Shown here: piece after piece, positions 11,055 through 20,407 of the stretch | Position numbering within the stretch: position 1 is the stretch's first letter | Layout: every line of letters starts with the position of its first letter | Origin: Streptomyces sp. AC1-42W | GTDB lineage: Bacteria > Actinomycetota > Actinomycetes > Streptomycetales > Streptomycetaceae | Direction: 5' to 3' | DNA: 64,000 bases | Assembly (NCBI RefSeq): GCF_003248355.1 | Contig: NZ_QKWY01000001.1 | Location: 2,934,001-2,998,000, forward strand | Made by a program: the position numbers and the translations under genes | Notes under the pieces: generated by a model | The model's database searches: none | What the model saw: the letters and a program-made list of their open reading frames with translations, nothing else | Told to the model about the DNA's origin: nothing

Positions 11055-12431
11055 GTGGAGCCCGACCTCTTTACCGCAGCCGCCGAAGACCGCCAGGAGA
11101 AGGACCCGTCCAGCAGCCCCCTCGCTGTCCGGATGCGTCCGCGCACGCTCGACGAGGTCGTGGGCCAGCAGCACCTGCTCAAGCCGGGCTCGCCGCTGCG
11201 CCGCCTGGTGGGCGAGGGCAGCGGCGGACCGGCCGGCCCCTCGTCGGTGATCCTCTGGGGCCCGCCCGGCATCGGCAAGACCACCCTCGCGTACGTGGTC
11301 AGCAAGGCGACGAACAAGCGGTTCGTCGAACTCTCCGCGATCACCGCGGGCGTCAAGGAGGTCCGCGCCGTGATCGACGGCGCCCGCCGCGCCGCCGGGG
11401 GCTACGGCAAGGAGACCGTCCTCTTCCTGGACGAGATCCACCGCTTCTCCAAGGCCCAGCAGGACTCCCTGCTCCCCGCCGTGGAGAACCGCTGGGTCAC
11501 CCTGATCGCCGCCACCACGGAGAATCCGCACTTCTCGATCATCTCCCCGCTGCACTCGCGCTCCCTGCTGCTCACGCTGGAGCCCCTGACCCAGGACGAC
11601 CTGCGCGACCTGCTGCGCCGCGCCCTCACCGACGAGCGCGGTCTCGGCGGCGCGGTGACGCTCCCCGAGGACGCGGAGGAACACCTGCTGCGCATCGCCG
11701 GGGGCGACGCGCGCCGGGCGCTGACCGCCCTGGAGGCCGCCGCCGGAGCGGCGCTCGCCAAGCGGGAGGAGGCGATCACGCTCCTCACCCTGGAGGAGAC
11801 CGTCGACCGCGCCGCCGTGAAGTACGACCGGGACGGCGACCAGCACTACGACGTGGCGAGCGCGCTGATCAAGTCGATCCGGGGCTCCGACGTGGACGCC
11901 GCCCTGCACTACCTGGCCCGCATGATCGAGGCGGGCGAGGACCCCCGGTTCATCGCCCGCCGGCTGATGATCTCGGCCAGCGAGGACATCGGCCTCGCCG
12001 ACCCCACGGCGCTGCCCACCGCCGTCGCCGCGGCCCAGGCGGTCGCCCTGATCGGCTTCCCCGAGGCGGCGCTCACCCTCAGCCACGCCACCATCGCCCT
12101 GGCCCTCGCCCCCAAGTCCAACGCGGCCACGCTGGCGATCTCGGCCGCCCGCGAGGACGTCCGCAAGGGGCTGGCCGGCCCGGTCCCGGCCCATCTGCGC
12201 GACGGCCACTACCAGGGCGCCGCCAAGCTGGGTCACGCCCAGGGCTACGTCTACCCGCACGACGTGCCCGGCGGGATCGCCGCCCAGCGGTACGCGCCGG
12301 ACGCGGTGGGCGACAGGCGGTACTACCGCCCCACGCGCTACGGCGCCGAGGCGCGGTACGCGGACGTGGTGGACCGGGTCAGGGAGCGCCTCGGCCGCAC
12401 CCCCGCCGAGGACGGCGCGGACCCGGCCTGA
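11055..12431 (+). CDS. rarA: Replication-associated recombination protein RarA (MgsA) AAA+ ATPase
   Basis: 458 residues, cytoplasmic. It is a clamp-loader-like AAA+ ATPase acting at stalled replication forks. Walker [10 protein letters not shown] is near residues 69-77 and Walker B '[10 protein letters not shown]' near 122-131. The sensor 1 region 'IAATTENP' and the C-terminal MgsA tetramerisation region ('[17 protein letters not shown]') follow. GTG 11055 gives the family's usual N-terminus ([12 protein letters not shown]); the longer reading from 11031 would begin inside the terminator stem. No RBS is seen, so the gene may be leaderless. Confidence 0.92.
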   Translation: MEPDLFTAAAEDRQEKDPSSSPLAVRMRPRTLDEVVGQQHLLKPGSPLRRLVGEGSGGPAGPSSVILWGPPGIGKTTLAYVVSKATNKRFVELSAITAGVKEVRAVIDGARRAAGGYGKETVLFLDEIHRFSKAQQDSLLPAVENRWVTLIAATTENPHFSIISPLHSRSLLLTLEPLTQDDLRDLLRRALTDERGLGGAVTLPEDAEEHLLRIAGGDARRALTALEAAAGAALAKREEAITLLTLEETVDRAAVKYDRDGDQHYDVASALIKSIRGSDVDAALHYLARMIEAGEDPRFIARRLMISASEDIGLADPTALPTAVAAAQAVALIGFPEAALTLSHATIALALAPKSNAATLAISAAREDVRKGLAGPVPAHLRDGHYQGAAKLGHAQGYVYPHDVPGGIAAQRYAPDAVGDRRYYRPTRYGAEARYADVVDRVRERLGRTPAEDGADPA

Positions 12432-12494
12432 CAGCGGGCCGGCGAGCGGCGGGGCCGGAGCGGGTGAGCGGGAGCGGCGGGGCCGGGGCGCCGG

Positions 12495-13328
12495 TCAGCG
12501 CGAGGCCGCGGCGAAGAGGGTGTGCATCGCGTGGCTGAGTGCGGCCACGTCCCGCACCGGCTCCGGGAACTCGAAGCGCGCGTCGAAGCAGCCGCCGTCC
12601 CGCTCGACCACGCGCACCCGCAGCCCGAGCCGGTCCAGCGCCAGCGGCACCACGGCCGGCCGGTGCGCGGCGCAGGTGCACGAGGCCCGGCTGCCGAGCA
12701 GCCCGCTCAGCGCCGCCAGCTCCCGCGGGTGCGCCGCGTGCAGATGCTGGAGGAGGTCCGCCTCATGGGCGGCGAGCGGGTCGGGGGAGGCGTCGCGGAA
12801 GTCCTCCGCCGCCACCGACTCCGTCCCCCACAGGTCGTCGACGTACGCCTCGCCCGTCTCCAGCCGCAGCAGCATCCGGCCGGGACCCGCCATGCCGGGC
12901 ACGGCGGTCAGCCAACCGGCGACCCGGGCCCGGCCCCGGACGCGGTGGGGTACGGAGACCGGGGCGACGTCCGTGATCTCCAGCACGGCCGGCAGCTCGT
13001 CGTCCTGGGCGTGCGCGGCGGCGCGTACGACCGGGGAGACCTCGGGGAACTCCAGGAACAGATCGCCGTCCGGGCCCACGCCCCGGGACAGCGGCATGAG
13101 CTGGTCCGAGCCCGCCGATTCGAGGCCGGGAACGAGCAGCACCGCGGAGCAGGTACTCTGTACGAGAGTTCGTGTGCGCTCGGCTGCTGACGGCATCCGT
13201 GTGATTTCAAGCCCGCTGGGACGCGGCTGACCACGATCTGATCGGTCCTCCGTCATCTCGACGCCATCAGACGCGTCGATGCTGTCTGTGCTGTCCGTGA
13301 CGTGTGTGGTGTTCCCAGGGCGAGACAT
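12495..13328 (-). CDS. DUF2470 / HugZ-like split-barrel protein with iron-box promoter
   Basis: 277 residues, no membrane segment. After a variable acidic N-terminus (about 1-40) comes a split beta-barrel-like region (about 45-180) and a C-terminal domain with 'DPLAAHEADLLQHLHAAH', which looks like DUF2470. That domain pairing is seen in the HugZ-type heme-utilisation family, though heme binding or degradation is only inferred. The ATG at 13326-13328 has AAGGAG 5-6 nt upstream. A near-consensus iron box sits 15 bp upstream of the ATG, which supports an iron-related role and repression by DmdR/IdeR when iron is sufficient. It ends 63 bp from rarA, convergent to it. Confidence 0.78.
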   Translation of the reverse strand: MSRPGNTTHVTDSTDSIDASDGVEMTEDRSDRGQPRPSGLEITRMPSAAERTRTLVQSTCSAVLLVPGLESAGSDQLMPLSRGVGPDGDLFLEFPEVSPVVRAAAHAQDDELPAVLEITDVAPVSVPHRVRGRARVAGWLTAVPGMAGPGRMLLRLETGEAYVDDLWGTESVAAEDFRDASPDPLAAHEADLLQHLHAAHPRELAALSGLLGSRASCTCAAHRPAVVPLALDRLGLRVRVVERDGGCFDARFEFPEPVRDVAALSHAMHTLFAAASR

Positions 13329-13342
13329 GCGATCTCCTTGAG

Positions 13343-13361
13343 TAAGGTGAGCCTAACCTAA
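13343..13361. promoter_or_regulatory. Iron box (DmdR/IdeR-type operator)
   Basis: The 19-bp TAAGGTGAGCCTAACCTAA reads on the minus strand as TTAGGTTAGGCTCACCTTA. From memory this differs at one position from the Streptomyces/Corynebacterium iron-box consensus. It overlaps a TAGGTT -10-like element for the minus-strand DUF2470 gene. It also lies inside the only 56 bp available for an rpsD promoter on the plus strand. Confidence 0.8.
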
Positions 13362-13384
13362 CCTACAACGGAGGTCTGGAGAAC

Positions 13385-13999
13385 GTGCCTAATCAGTCGC
13401 GTCCCAAGGTCAAGAAGAGCCGCGCGCTCGGCATCGCGCTGACGCCGAAGGCGGTCAAGTACTTCGAGGCCCGCCCCTACCCGCCGGGCGAGCACGGCCG
13501 CGGCCGCAAGCAGAACTCGGACTACAAGGTCCGTCTGCTGGAGAAGCAGCGTCTGCGTGCGCAGTACGACATCAGCGAGCGCCAGATGGCGCGTGCCTAC
13601 GACCGCGCCAAGAAGGCCGAGGGCAAGACGGGCGAGGCGCTCGTCGTCGAGCTCGAGCGCCGTCTCGACGCGCTGGTCCTGCGTTCGGGCATCGCCCGGA
13701 CCATCTACCAGGCCCGCCAGATGGTCGTCCACGGCCACATCGAGGTCAACGGTGGCAAGGTCGACAAGCCGTCGTTCCGTGTCCGCCCGGACGACATCGT
13801 CATGGTCCGCGAGCGCAGCCGCGAGAAGCACCCCTTCCAGGTGGCCCGCGAGGGTGGCTACGCCACGGACGGCGAGACCCCGCGCTACCTGCAGGTGAAC
13901 CTGAAGGCCCTGGCCTTCCGCCTTGACCGGGACCCGAACCGCAAGGAAATCCCCGTGATCTGCGACGAGCAGCTCGTCGTCGAGTACTACGCCCGCTGA
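13385..13999 (+). CDS. rpsD: 30S ribosomal protein S4
   Basis: 204 residues. S4 is a primary 16S rRNA-binding protein that starts assembly of the 30S body. The S4 RNA-binding domain is at about residues 93-155 ('[20 protein letters not shown]', '[13 protein letters not shown]'). The N-terminal domain has no Cys cluster, so this is the zinc-free form. The GTG start has GGAGG about 10 nt upstream and GGAG 3 nt upstream. It stands alone here, away from the usual rpsM-rpsK-rpoA cluster. Its 3' end overlaps the convergent STAND ATPase gene by 13 bp. Confidence 0.96.
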   Translation: MPNQSRPKVKKSRALGIALTPKAVKYFEARPYPPGEHGRGRKQNSDYKVRLLEKQRLRAQYDISERQMARAYDRAKKAEGKTGEALVVELERRLDALVLRSGIARTIYQARQMVVHGHIEVNGGKVDKPSFRVRPDDIVMVRERSREKHPFQVAREGGYATDGETPRYLQVNLKALAFRLDRDPNRKEIPVICDEQLVVEYYAR

Positions 14000-16188
14000 T
14001 CCAGGCGCAGCCGCTCTTCACCGGCGCTCAGGCCCGCCCCTTCCCGGCACTCCGGGAGGCGGCGGGCCTTCGCGTTCCGCCCCGCCGGCGCCCGCGCCAC
14101 CGCCGCGTCCGGCCCCAGTTCCCGGCCCGCGCCCAGCTCCGCGGCGTACCGCGCCTCGCCCAGCTTCCGCAGGGCCAGCTCCTCGCAGCGCGCCCGGGGC
14201 GCCCCGTAGTGCGCCGAACCGAACAGCGGCAGCCCCACGGACGGCCAGATCCGGTCGGCGGCCCCCTGGAGCAGCGCCGCCTCCGCCGCGTCGCCCTCGG
14301 TCACCGTGACGAACGCCAGCAGTTCGACGGCCAGTACGGTGCCGAGCAGGTCGTGGAACGCGTGGCTGATCGACAGCGACTCGTCCAGCAGCCGCCGGGC
14401 CCGCTCCGGACGCCCCCGCTCCAGAGCGGCGTAGGCCAGCACGTACAGCGCGTAGCTCAGGGCCCACCGCTCGCCGTGGTCCTCGCAGATGTCCCGGACC
14501 TCCTCGCAGATCGCCGCGGCCCGCTCGGTGTCGCCGAGGAAGCCGGTGGCCATGGCGAGTTCTACCTGGGCCATCAGGACGTTGCTGTTCAGCTCGCCCA
14601 GCTCCCGGTAGCGGGTGAGCGCGTCGCCCAGCAGATCCCGCGCGCGCTCCATGTCGTCGGTGACCAGCGCCAGGCACCCGGTGCGGTGCACGGCATACGC
14701 GGCGGCCACGGCGTCGCCCGCCGCCTCGGCCTCCTCCCGGCACTCCGTCAGCGCGGAGACCGCGGCCACCGGATCGCCCTGGACGACCGCGACGTAGCCG
14801 AGCACCCACAGGGCCTTGAGCCGCGAGGCGTCGTACGGGGTGTCCTCCTCCAGCACGTGGTCCAGCCAGTGCCGGCCCTCGGACAGCCGCCCGCAGCCCA
14901 CCCACAGGAACCACAGCGTGCCCGCCAGGTACTGGGCGAGGTGCGCCTCCTGCGGGCTCTCCAGCGAGCACTCCATGGCCCGGCGCAGATTGGGCAGCTC
15001 GCTCTCCACCCGCGCCGCCACCTCCGCCTGCCGGGGGCTGAACCAGTCCAGCTCGCACCAGGTGGCCAGCCCCAGGAACCAGTCGCGGTGCCTGCGGCGC
15101 AGCCGGTCGGCGTCCCCGGTGGCGGCCAGCCACTCCGCCCCGTACTCGCGGACGGTGTCCAGCATCCGGTAGCGGGTGCCGGCGGGGGAGTCCTCGCGCA
15201 GCACCACGGACTGCGCGAGCAGCCCGGAGAGCACGTCCAGCACCGAGTCGGCGGGCAGCTCGGGGCCGCTGCACACGTATTCGACGGCCTCCAGGTCGAA
15301 CTGCCCGGCGAAGACCGAGAGCCGGGCCCACAGCATCCGCTGCGGCGGCGAGCACAGCTCATGGCTCCAGCCGATCGCCGTACGCAGCGTCTGGTGCCGG
15401 TCCAGGGCGCCCCGGCCGCCGCCGGTCAGCAGCCGGAAGCGGTCGTCGAGCCGCTGCAGGACCTGCTCGGTGGGCAGCGCCCGCAGCCGCCCGGCCGCCA
15501 GCTCCAGGGCCGGCGGAATCCCGTCCAGCCTGCGGCACAGCTCGCGGGCCGGGCCCCGGCTGCGGTCGGTCAGCCGGAAGTCCGGGCACACCCCGGCGGC
15601 CCGCTCGGCGAACAGCCGCAGCGCGTCCTCGTCGGTCATCGTGGCGAGCGGATGGACGCTCTCGCCCGGCAGCTCCAGCGGCAGCCGGCCCGCCGCGAGC
15701 ACCCGCAGCCGGGGGGCGCGCCGCAGCAGCTCCCGTACCAGTGCGGCGCACTCGTCCACCAGATGTTCGAAACCGTCCAGGACCAGCAGGAGGCCGCGGC
15801 CGGCGCAGTGCTCGACGAGCGCCGCGCGGGGCGGCCGGGCGGTCTGGTCGGTCAGCCCCAGCGCCCCGGCCACGGCGTGTTCCAGCAGATCGGCGTCGTG
15901 CACGGCGGACAGCTCCACCAGCCAGACACCGTCGCAGTACCGTTTCTCCAGAAGCGCGGCGGCGCGGGTGACCAGCCGGGTCTTGCCGACGCCGCCCACC
16001 CCGGTGACCGTCACCAGCCGGGACTCCTCCAGCGACCGCGCCAGCGCGGCCAGCTCGCTCTCGCGGCCCACGAAGCCGTTCAGTTCGGCGGGGAGATTGC
16101 CCGGACACGGGTGCGCGGCGGCGTCGTCGCAGGCGGCCGGGGTACCGGAATCACCGGCGGGCGAAGAGGGGCGCTGAGGGCGTCGCAT
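13987..16188 (-). CDS. STAND (NB-ARC/AfsR-like) ATPase with helical repeats, no DNA-binding domain
   Basis: 733 residues from the ATG at 16186-16188. Near the N-terminus is the family entry '[15 protein letters not shown]', then Walker A GVGGVGKT, Walker B '[11 protein letters not shown]' and 'RLPLELPGE'-type sensor segments, giving an NTPase module to about residue 390. The rest is Ala/Leu-rich helical repeat sequence of TPR type. Relatives in Streptomyces usually carry an N-terminal BTAD/HTH or a C-terminal LuxR HTH; I see neither. It may act as a signalling switch through partner proteins. An in-frame ATG at 16236 would add 16 residues including a rare TTA codon; neither start has a clear RBS. 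Confidence 0.8.
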   Translation of the reverse strand: MRRPQRPSSPAGDSGTPAACDDAAAHPCPGNLPAELNGFVGRESELAALARSLEESRLVTVTGVGGVGKTRLVTRAAALLEKRYCDGVWLVELSAVHDADLLEHAVAGALGLTDQTARPPRAALVEHCAGRGLLLVLDGFEHLVDECAALVRELLRRAPRLRVLAAGRLPLELPGESVHPLATMTDEDALRLFAERAAGVCPDFRLTDRSRGPARELCRRLDGIPPALELAAGRLRALPTEQVLQRLDDRFRLLTGGGRGALDRHQTLRTAIGWSHELCSPPQRMLWARLSVFAGQFDLEAVEYVCSGPELPADSVLDVLSGLLAQSVVLREDSPAGTRYRMLDTVREYGAEWLAATGDADRLRRRHRDWFLGLATWCELDWFSPRQAEVAARVESELPNLRRAMECSLESPQEAHLAQYLAGTLWFLWVGCGRLSEGRHWLDHVLEEDTPYDASRLKALWVLGYVAVVQGDPVAAVSALTECREEAEAAGDAVAAAYAVHRTGCLALVTDDMERARDLLGDALTRYRELGELNSNVLMAQVELAMATGFLGDTERAAAICEEVRDICEDHGERWALSYALYVLAYAALERGRPERARRLLDESLSISHAFHDLLGTVLAVELLAFVTVTEGDAAEAALLQGAADRIWPSVGLPLFGSAHYGAPRARCEELALRKLGEARYAAELGAGRELGPDAAVARAPAGRNAKARRLPECREGAGLSAGEERLRLDQRA

Positions 16189-16386
16189 GAAACACGCTGA
16201 GTACTGGCTTGAAAGCACTCCGTATAAACGCGTCATGCGGACACCCGCCGCACGACGGCTTATGCGGTACGGGGCGCGAGCCCCGGCGCGATAGGCTCAA
16301 GGGAGGCGACCGGCCGCCCCGGCGGCCCTCGCCGCAGAGCAGGAGAACAAGACAGACAGACGACAAGCCAGAGAGCGCGGTGCACT

Positions 16387-16842
16387 GTGTCCGGTGGTGA
16401 GGTGGCCGGGATTCTGGTGGCCGTCTTCTGGGCGATCCTGGTTTCGTTCCTCGCCGTCGTGCTGGTGAGGCTCGCCCAGACGCTCAGGGCGACCACCAGA
16501 CTCGTCGCGGACGTGACCGAACAGGCCGTACCGCTGCTCGCGGACGCCTCCGCGACCGTGCGCGCCGCGCAGACCCAGCTCGACAAGGTCGACGCCATCG
16601 CCACGGACGTGCAGGAAGTCACCTCCAACGCCTCCGCGCTCTCCACCACCGTCGCCTCCGCCTTCGGCGGCCCGCTGGTCAAGGTCGCCGCGTTCGGCTA
16701 CGGGGTCAGGCAGGCCATCGGCCGCCGCTCCGCCCCCGAACCGGAAGCCCGCTCCGGGCGCTCGGTGATCGTCGGCCGGACCGTGCCGTCGGCACGCGCC
16801 CGGAAGCGCAACGGCCGTAATTCCCGCGGATCTAAGGACTGA
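16387..16842 (+). CDS. DUF948 small membrane protein
   Basis: 151 residues. One N-terminal membrane helix (about 7-27) is followed by a long helical region with Thr/Val heptads (about 30-95) and a basic Arg/Ser-rich tail. This is the DUF948 layout, found beside alaS in many actinobacteria; its role is unknown. The GTG start is preceded only by a weak GAGAGCG. The next gene begins 7 nt after the stop and alaS overlaps that gene, so the three form one unit. Confidence 0.8.
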   Translation: MSGGEVAGILVAVFWAILVSFLAVVLVRLAQTLRATTRLVADVTEQAVPLLADASATVRAAQTQLDKVDAIATDVQEVTSNASALSTTVASAFGGPLVKVAAFGYGVRQAIGRRSAPEPEARSGRSVIVGRTVPSARARKRNGRNSRGSKD

Positions 16843-16849
16843 CGCAGCG

Positions 16850-17161
16850 ATGTTCCGCCGTACGTTCTGGTTCACCGCCGGCGCAGCCGCCGGGGTGTGG
16901 GCCACCACCAAGGTCAACCGGAAGATCAGGCAGCTCGCCCCCGAGAGCCTCGCCGCGCAGGCCGCCGACAAGGCGGTCGTGGCCGGCCACCGGATCAAGG
17001 ACTTCGCGCTGGACGTCCGCGAGGGCATGGCCCGCCGCGAGGCCGAACTCGGCGAGGCGCTGGGCATCGAGGCCACGGACACCCCCGCCCTGCCCGGCGG
17101 CGGCCCCGCCACCCACCCCACCCTTCCCTACCACTCGTACAACCGGAATGAGGACCACTGA
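16850..17161 (+). CDS. Small conserved membrane-associated protein upstream of alaS
   Basis: 103 residues. A short hydrophobic N-terminus with '[17 protein letters not shown]' (about 6-22) could be one membrane helix. It is followed by an amphipathic helical middle and a Pro/Gly-rich tail. The family is conserved in Streptomyces next to alaS (a DUF of the 6167 type, from memory), function unknown. Its stop shares one base with the alaS start (ATGATG context), so it is coupled to alaS. Confidence 0.78.
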   Translation: MFRRTFWFTAGAAAGVWATTKVNRKIRQLAPESLAAQAADKAVVAGHRIKDFALDVREGMARREAELGEALGIEATDTPALPGGGPATHPTLPYHSYNRNEDH

Positions 17162-19830
17162 TGGAGTCGGCAGAAATTCGTCGCCGCTGGCTGAGCTTCT
17201 ACGAGGAGCGCGGTCACACCGTTGTCCCTTCGGCGTCGCTCATCGCGGACGACCCGACTCTGCTGCTGGTCCCCGCCGGCATGGTGCCCTTCAAGCCCTA
17301 CTTCCTCGGTGAGGTCAAGCCGCCCGCCCCGCGCGTCACCAGCGTGCAGAAGTGCGTGCGCACGCCGGACATCGAAGAGGTCGGCAAGACCACCCGGCAC
17401 GGCACCTTCTTCCAGATGTGCGGCAACTTCTCCTTCGGCGACTACTTCAAGGAAGGCGCCATCGCGTACGCCTGGGAGCTGCTGACCAACTCCGTGGCGG
17501 ACGGCGGCTACGGGCTGGACCCCGAGCGCCTGTGGATCACCGTCTACCTGGACGACGACGAGGCCGAGGCCATCTGGCGCGACAAGATCGGCGTCCCGGC
17601 CGAGCGCATCCAGCGCCTGGGCAAGAAGGACAACTTCTGGTCCATGGGCGTCCCCGGCCCGTGCGGCCCCTGCTCCGAGATCAACTACGACCGCGGCCCC
17701 GAGTTCGGCGTCGAGGGCGGCCCGGCCGTCAACGACGAGCGGTACGTGGAGATCTGGAACCTGGTCTTCATGCAGTACGAGCGCGGCGCGGGCGACGGCA
17801 AGGAGGACTTCCCGATCCTCGGCGACCTGCCGTCCAAGAACATCGACACCGGCCTCGGCCTGGAACGCCTCGCGATGATCCTGCAGGGCGTCCAGAACAT
17901 GTACGAGACCGACACCCTGCGCGTCGTCATGGACCGCGCCACCGAGCTGACCGGGGTGCGCTACGGCGCCGCCCGGTCCACCGACGTGTCGCTGCGCGTG
18001 ATCGCCGACCACATCCGCACCTCCGTCATGCTCATCGGCGACGGCGTCACCCCCGGCAACGAGGGCCGCGGCTACGTGCTGCGCCGCATCATGCGCCGCG
18101 CCATCCGCAACATGCGCCTGATGGGCGCCACCGGCTCCGTCGTCCGCGAGCTGGCCGAGGTCGTGATCGACACCATGGGGCAGCAGTACCCGGAGCTGAT
18201 CACCGACCGCAAGCGCATCGAGACCGTCGCGCTCGCCGAGGAAGCCGCCTTCCTCAAGGCCCTCAAGGGCGGCACCAACATCCTGGAGACCGCCGTCACC
18301 GAGACCAAGGCCGCCGGCGGCACGGTCCTCGCCGGCGACAAGGCGTTCCTGCTCCACGACACCTGGGGCTTCCCGATCGACCTCACCCTGGAGATGGCCG
18401 CCGAGCAGGGCCTCTCCGTGGACGAGGACGGCTTCCGCCGCCTGATGCAGGAGCAGCGGGACAAGGCCAAGGCCGACGCCAAGGCCAAGAAGACCGGCCA
18501 CGCCGACCTGTCCGCCTACCGCGAGGTCGCCGACAACTCCGGCGTCACCGAGTTCACCGGCTACACCATGACCGAGGGCGAGTCGACGATCGTCGGCCTC
18601 CTCGTCGACGGCGTGCCCTCGCCCGCCGCCACCGAGGGCGACGAGGTCGAGGTCGTCCTGGACCGCACCCCGTTCTACGCCGAGGGCGGCGGCCAGCTCG
18701 CCGACCAGGGCCGCATCCGGCTCGACAGCGGCGCCGTCATCGTCGTGCGCGACGTCCAGCAGCCGGTGCCGGGTGTCTCCGTGCACAAGGGCTCCGTCCA
18801 GGTCGGTGAGGTCACGGTCGGCGCCTCCGCGTACGCCGCGATCGACGCCACCCGCCGCCGCGCCATCGCCCGCGCCCACAGCGCCACCCACCTCACCCAC
18901 CAGGCGCTGCGCGACGCGCTCGGCCCGACCGCAGCCCAGGCCGGCTCGGAGAACTCGCCGGGCCGCTTCCGCTTCGACTTCGGCTCGCCCGCCGCCGTCC
19001 CCGGCACGGTCCTCACCGACGTCGAGCAGAAGATCAACGAGGTGCTGGCCCGCGAGCTCGACGTGCAGGCCGAGGTCATGTCGCTCGACGAGGCGAAGAA
19101 GCAGGGCGCCATCGCGGAGTTCGGCGAGAAGTACGGCGAGCGGGTCCGCGTCGTCACCATCGGCGACTTCTCCAAGGAGCTGTGCGGCGGCACGCACGTC
19201 CACAACACCGCCCAGCTCGGCCTGGTCAAGCTGCTCGGCGAATCGTCCATCGGCTCCGGGGTGCGCCGCATCGAGGCCCTCGTCGGGGTGGACGCGTACA
19301 ACTTCCTCGCCCGGGAGCACACGGTCGTCGCCCAGCTCCAGGAGCTGGTCAAGGGCCGCTCCGAGGAGCTGCCGGAGAAGATCGCGGGCATGCTCGGCAA
19401 GCTGAAGGACGCCGAGAAGGAGATCGAGAGGTTCCGCGCGGAGAAGGTCCTCGCGGCCGCCGCCGGTCTCGCCGAGTCCGCGATCGACGTCCGGGGCGTC
19501 GCCCTGGTCACCGGCCAGGTGCCGGACGGCACCTCCGCCGACGACCTGCGCAAGCTCGTCCTGGACGTGCGCGGCCGCATCCAGGGCGGCCGCCCGGCCG
19601 TGGTGGCGCTGTTCACGACCGCCAACGGGCGCCCGCTGACCGTCATCGCCACCAACGAGGCCGCCCGCGAGCGCGGTCTCAAGGCCGGTGACCTCGTCCG
19701 TACCGCCGCCAAGACCCTCGGCGGCGGGGGCGGCGGCAAGCCGGACGTCGCCCAGGGCGGTGGCCAGAACCCGGAGGCGATCGGTGACGCCGTCGCCGCC
19801 GTCGAACGCCTCGTCACCGAGACGGCGTGA
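17161..19830 (+). CDS. alaS: Alanyl-tRNA synthetase
   Basis: 889 residues, the class II synthetase charging tRNA-Ala, with editing. The N-terminal catalytic domain begins '[14 protein letters not shown]' and contains '[20 protein letters not shown]'. The editing/zinc-binding domain has HxxxH (H573, H577) and CxxxH (C675, H679). A C-terminal coiled coil and DHHA1 domain (about 740-880) with '[15 protein letters not shown]' complete the protein. The start overlaps the upstream gene by one base and the stop overlaps the ruvX start by four. Length is normal for the family. Confidence 0.97.
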   Translation: MESAEIRRRWLSFYEERGHTVVPSASLIADDPTLLLVPAGMVPFKPYFLGEVKPPAPRVTSVQKCVRTPDIEEVGKTTRHGTFFQMCGNFSFGDYFKEGAIAYAWELLTNSVADGGYGLDPERLWITVYLDDDEAEAIWRDKIGVPAERIQRLGKKDNFWSMGVPGPCGPCSEINYDRGPEFGVEGGPAVNDERYVEIWNLVFMQYERGAGDGKEDFPILGDLPSKNIDTGLGLERLAMILQGVQNMYETDTLRVVMDRATELTGVRYGAARSTDVSLRVIADHIRTSVMLIGDGVTPGNEGRGYVLRRIMRRAIRNMRLMGATGSVVRELAEVVIDTMGQQYPELITDRKRIETVALAEEAAFLKALKGGTNILETAVTETKAAGGTVLAGDKAFLLHDTWGFPIDLTLEMAAEQGLSVDEDGFRRLMQEQRDKAKADAKAKKTGHADLSAYREVADNSGVTEFTGYTMTEGESTIVGLLVDGVPSPAATEGDEVEVVLDRTPFYAEGGGQLADQGRIRLDSGAVIVVRDVQQPVPGVSVHKGSVQVGEVTVGASAYAAIDATRRRAIARAHSATHLTHQALRDALGPTAAQAGSENSPGRFRFDFGSPAAVPGTVLTDVEQKINEVLARELDVQAEVMSLDEAKKQGAIAEFGEKYGERVRVVTIGDFSKELCGGTHVHNTAQLGLVKLLGESSIGSGVRRIEALVGVDAYNFLAREHTVVAQLQELVKGRSEELPEKIAGMLGKLKDAEKEIERFRAEKVLAAAAGLAESAIDVRGVALVTGQVPDGTSADDLRKLVLDVRGRIQGGRPAVVALFTTANGRPLTVIATNEAARERGLKAGDLVRTAAKTLGGGGGGKPDVAQGGGQNPEAIGDAVAAVERLVTETA

Positions 19831-20312
19831 CGCCGGACATGCCGCAGATGCGCCGCGGTCGCCGGCTGGCGATCGACGTCGGGGACGCCCGGATCGGGGT
19901 CGCCTCGTGCGACCCCGACGGCATCCTGGCGACGCCGGTGGAGACCGTGCCGGGACGCGACGTCCCGGCCGCCCACCGGCGGCTCGGCCAGATCGTCGCC
20001 GAGTACGAGCCGATCGAGGTCGTCGTCGGCCTGCCACGCTCCCTGGGGGGCGGTGAGGGCCCGGCGGCCGCCAAGGTCCGGGCTTTCGCCCAGGTCCTCG
20101 CCCAGGCGGTCGCACCCATTCCGGTGCGGCTCGTGGACGAGAGGATGACCACAGTGACGGCCACGCACGGGCTGCGCGCTTCGGGCGTGAAGTCCAAAAA
20201 GGGCCGGTCCGTCATCGATCAGGCTGCCGCTGTGGTGATCCTCCAGAACGCTCTGGAATCCGAGCGGGTGTCGGGCAGTCCGCCGGGCGAAGGCGTCGAA
20301 GTGGTGGTCTGA
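19827..20312 (+). CDS. ruvX: RuvX/YqgF-type Holliday junction resolvase-like nuclease
   Basis: 161 residues with an RNase H-like fold. The first acidic motif is in '[13 protein letters not shown]'; '[14 protein letters not shown]' and the late '[14 protein letters not shown]' stretch follow the family pattern. YqgF proteins process rRNA ends in E. coli and act on branched DNA in mycobacteria; which applies here is unknown. The GTG at 19827 overlaps the alaS stop by four bases (GTGA). Internal ATGs at 19839 and 19848 would give shorter products that still keep the fold. Confidence 0.9.
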   Translation: MTPDMPQMRRGRRLAIDVGDARIGVASCDPDGILATPVETVPGRDVPAAHRRLGQIVAEYEPIEVVVGLPRSLGGGEGPAAAKVRAFAQVLAQAVAPIPVRLVDERMTTVTATHGLRASGVKSKKGRSVIDQAAAVVILQNALESERVSGSPPGEGVEVVV

Positions 20313-20407
20313 TCGCAATACGGTAACGTTCCGCGCGATGCGGCGGTGTTCGAACATGCACCGCACACCGAAGAGGCGGAACAGCGTCTCGCGGCTCAAG
20401 GGGATCG

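Noticed and set aside
16189..16236. Upstream start of the STAND ATPase including a TTA codon
   Set aside because: No RBS and no family-like sequence in the extra residues; kept only as a possibility in the gene entry.
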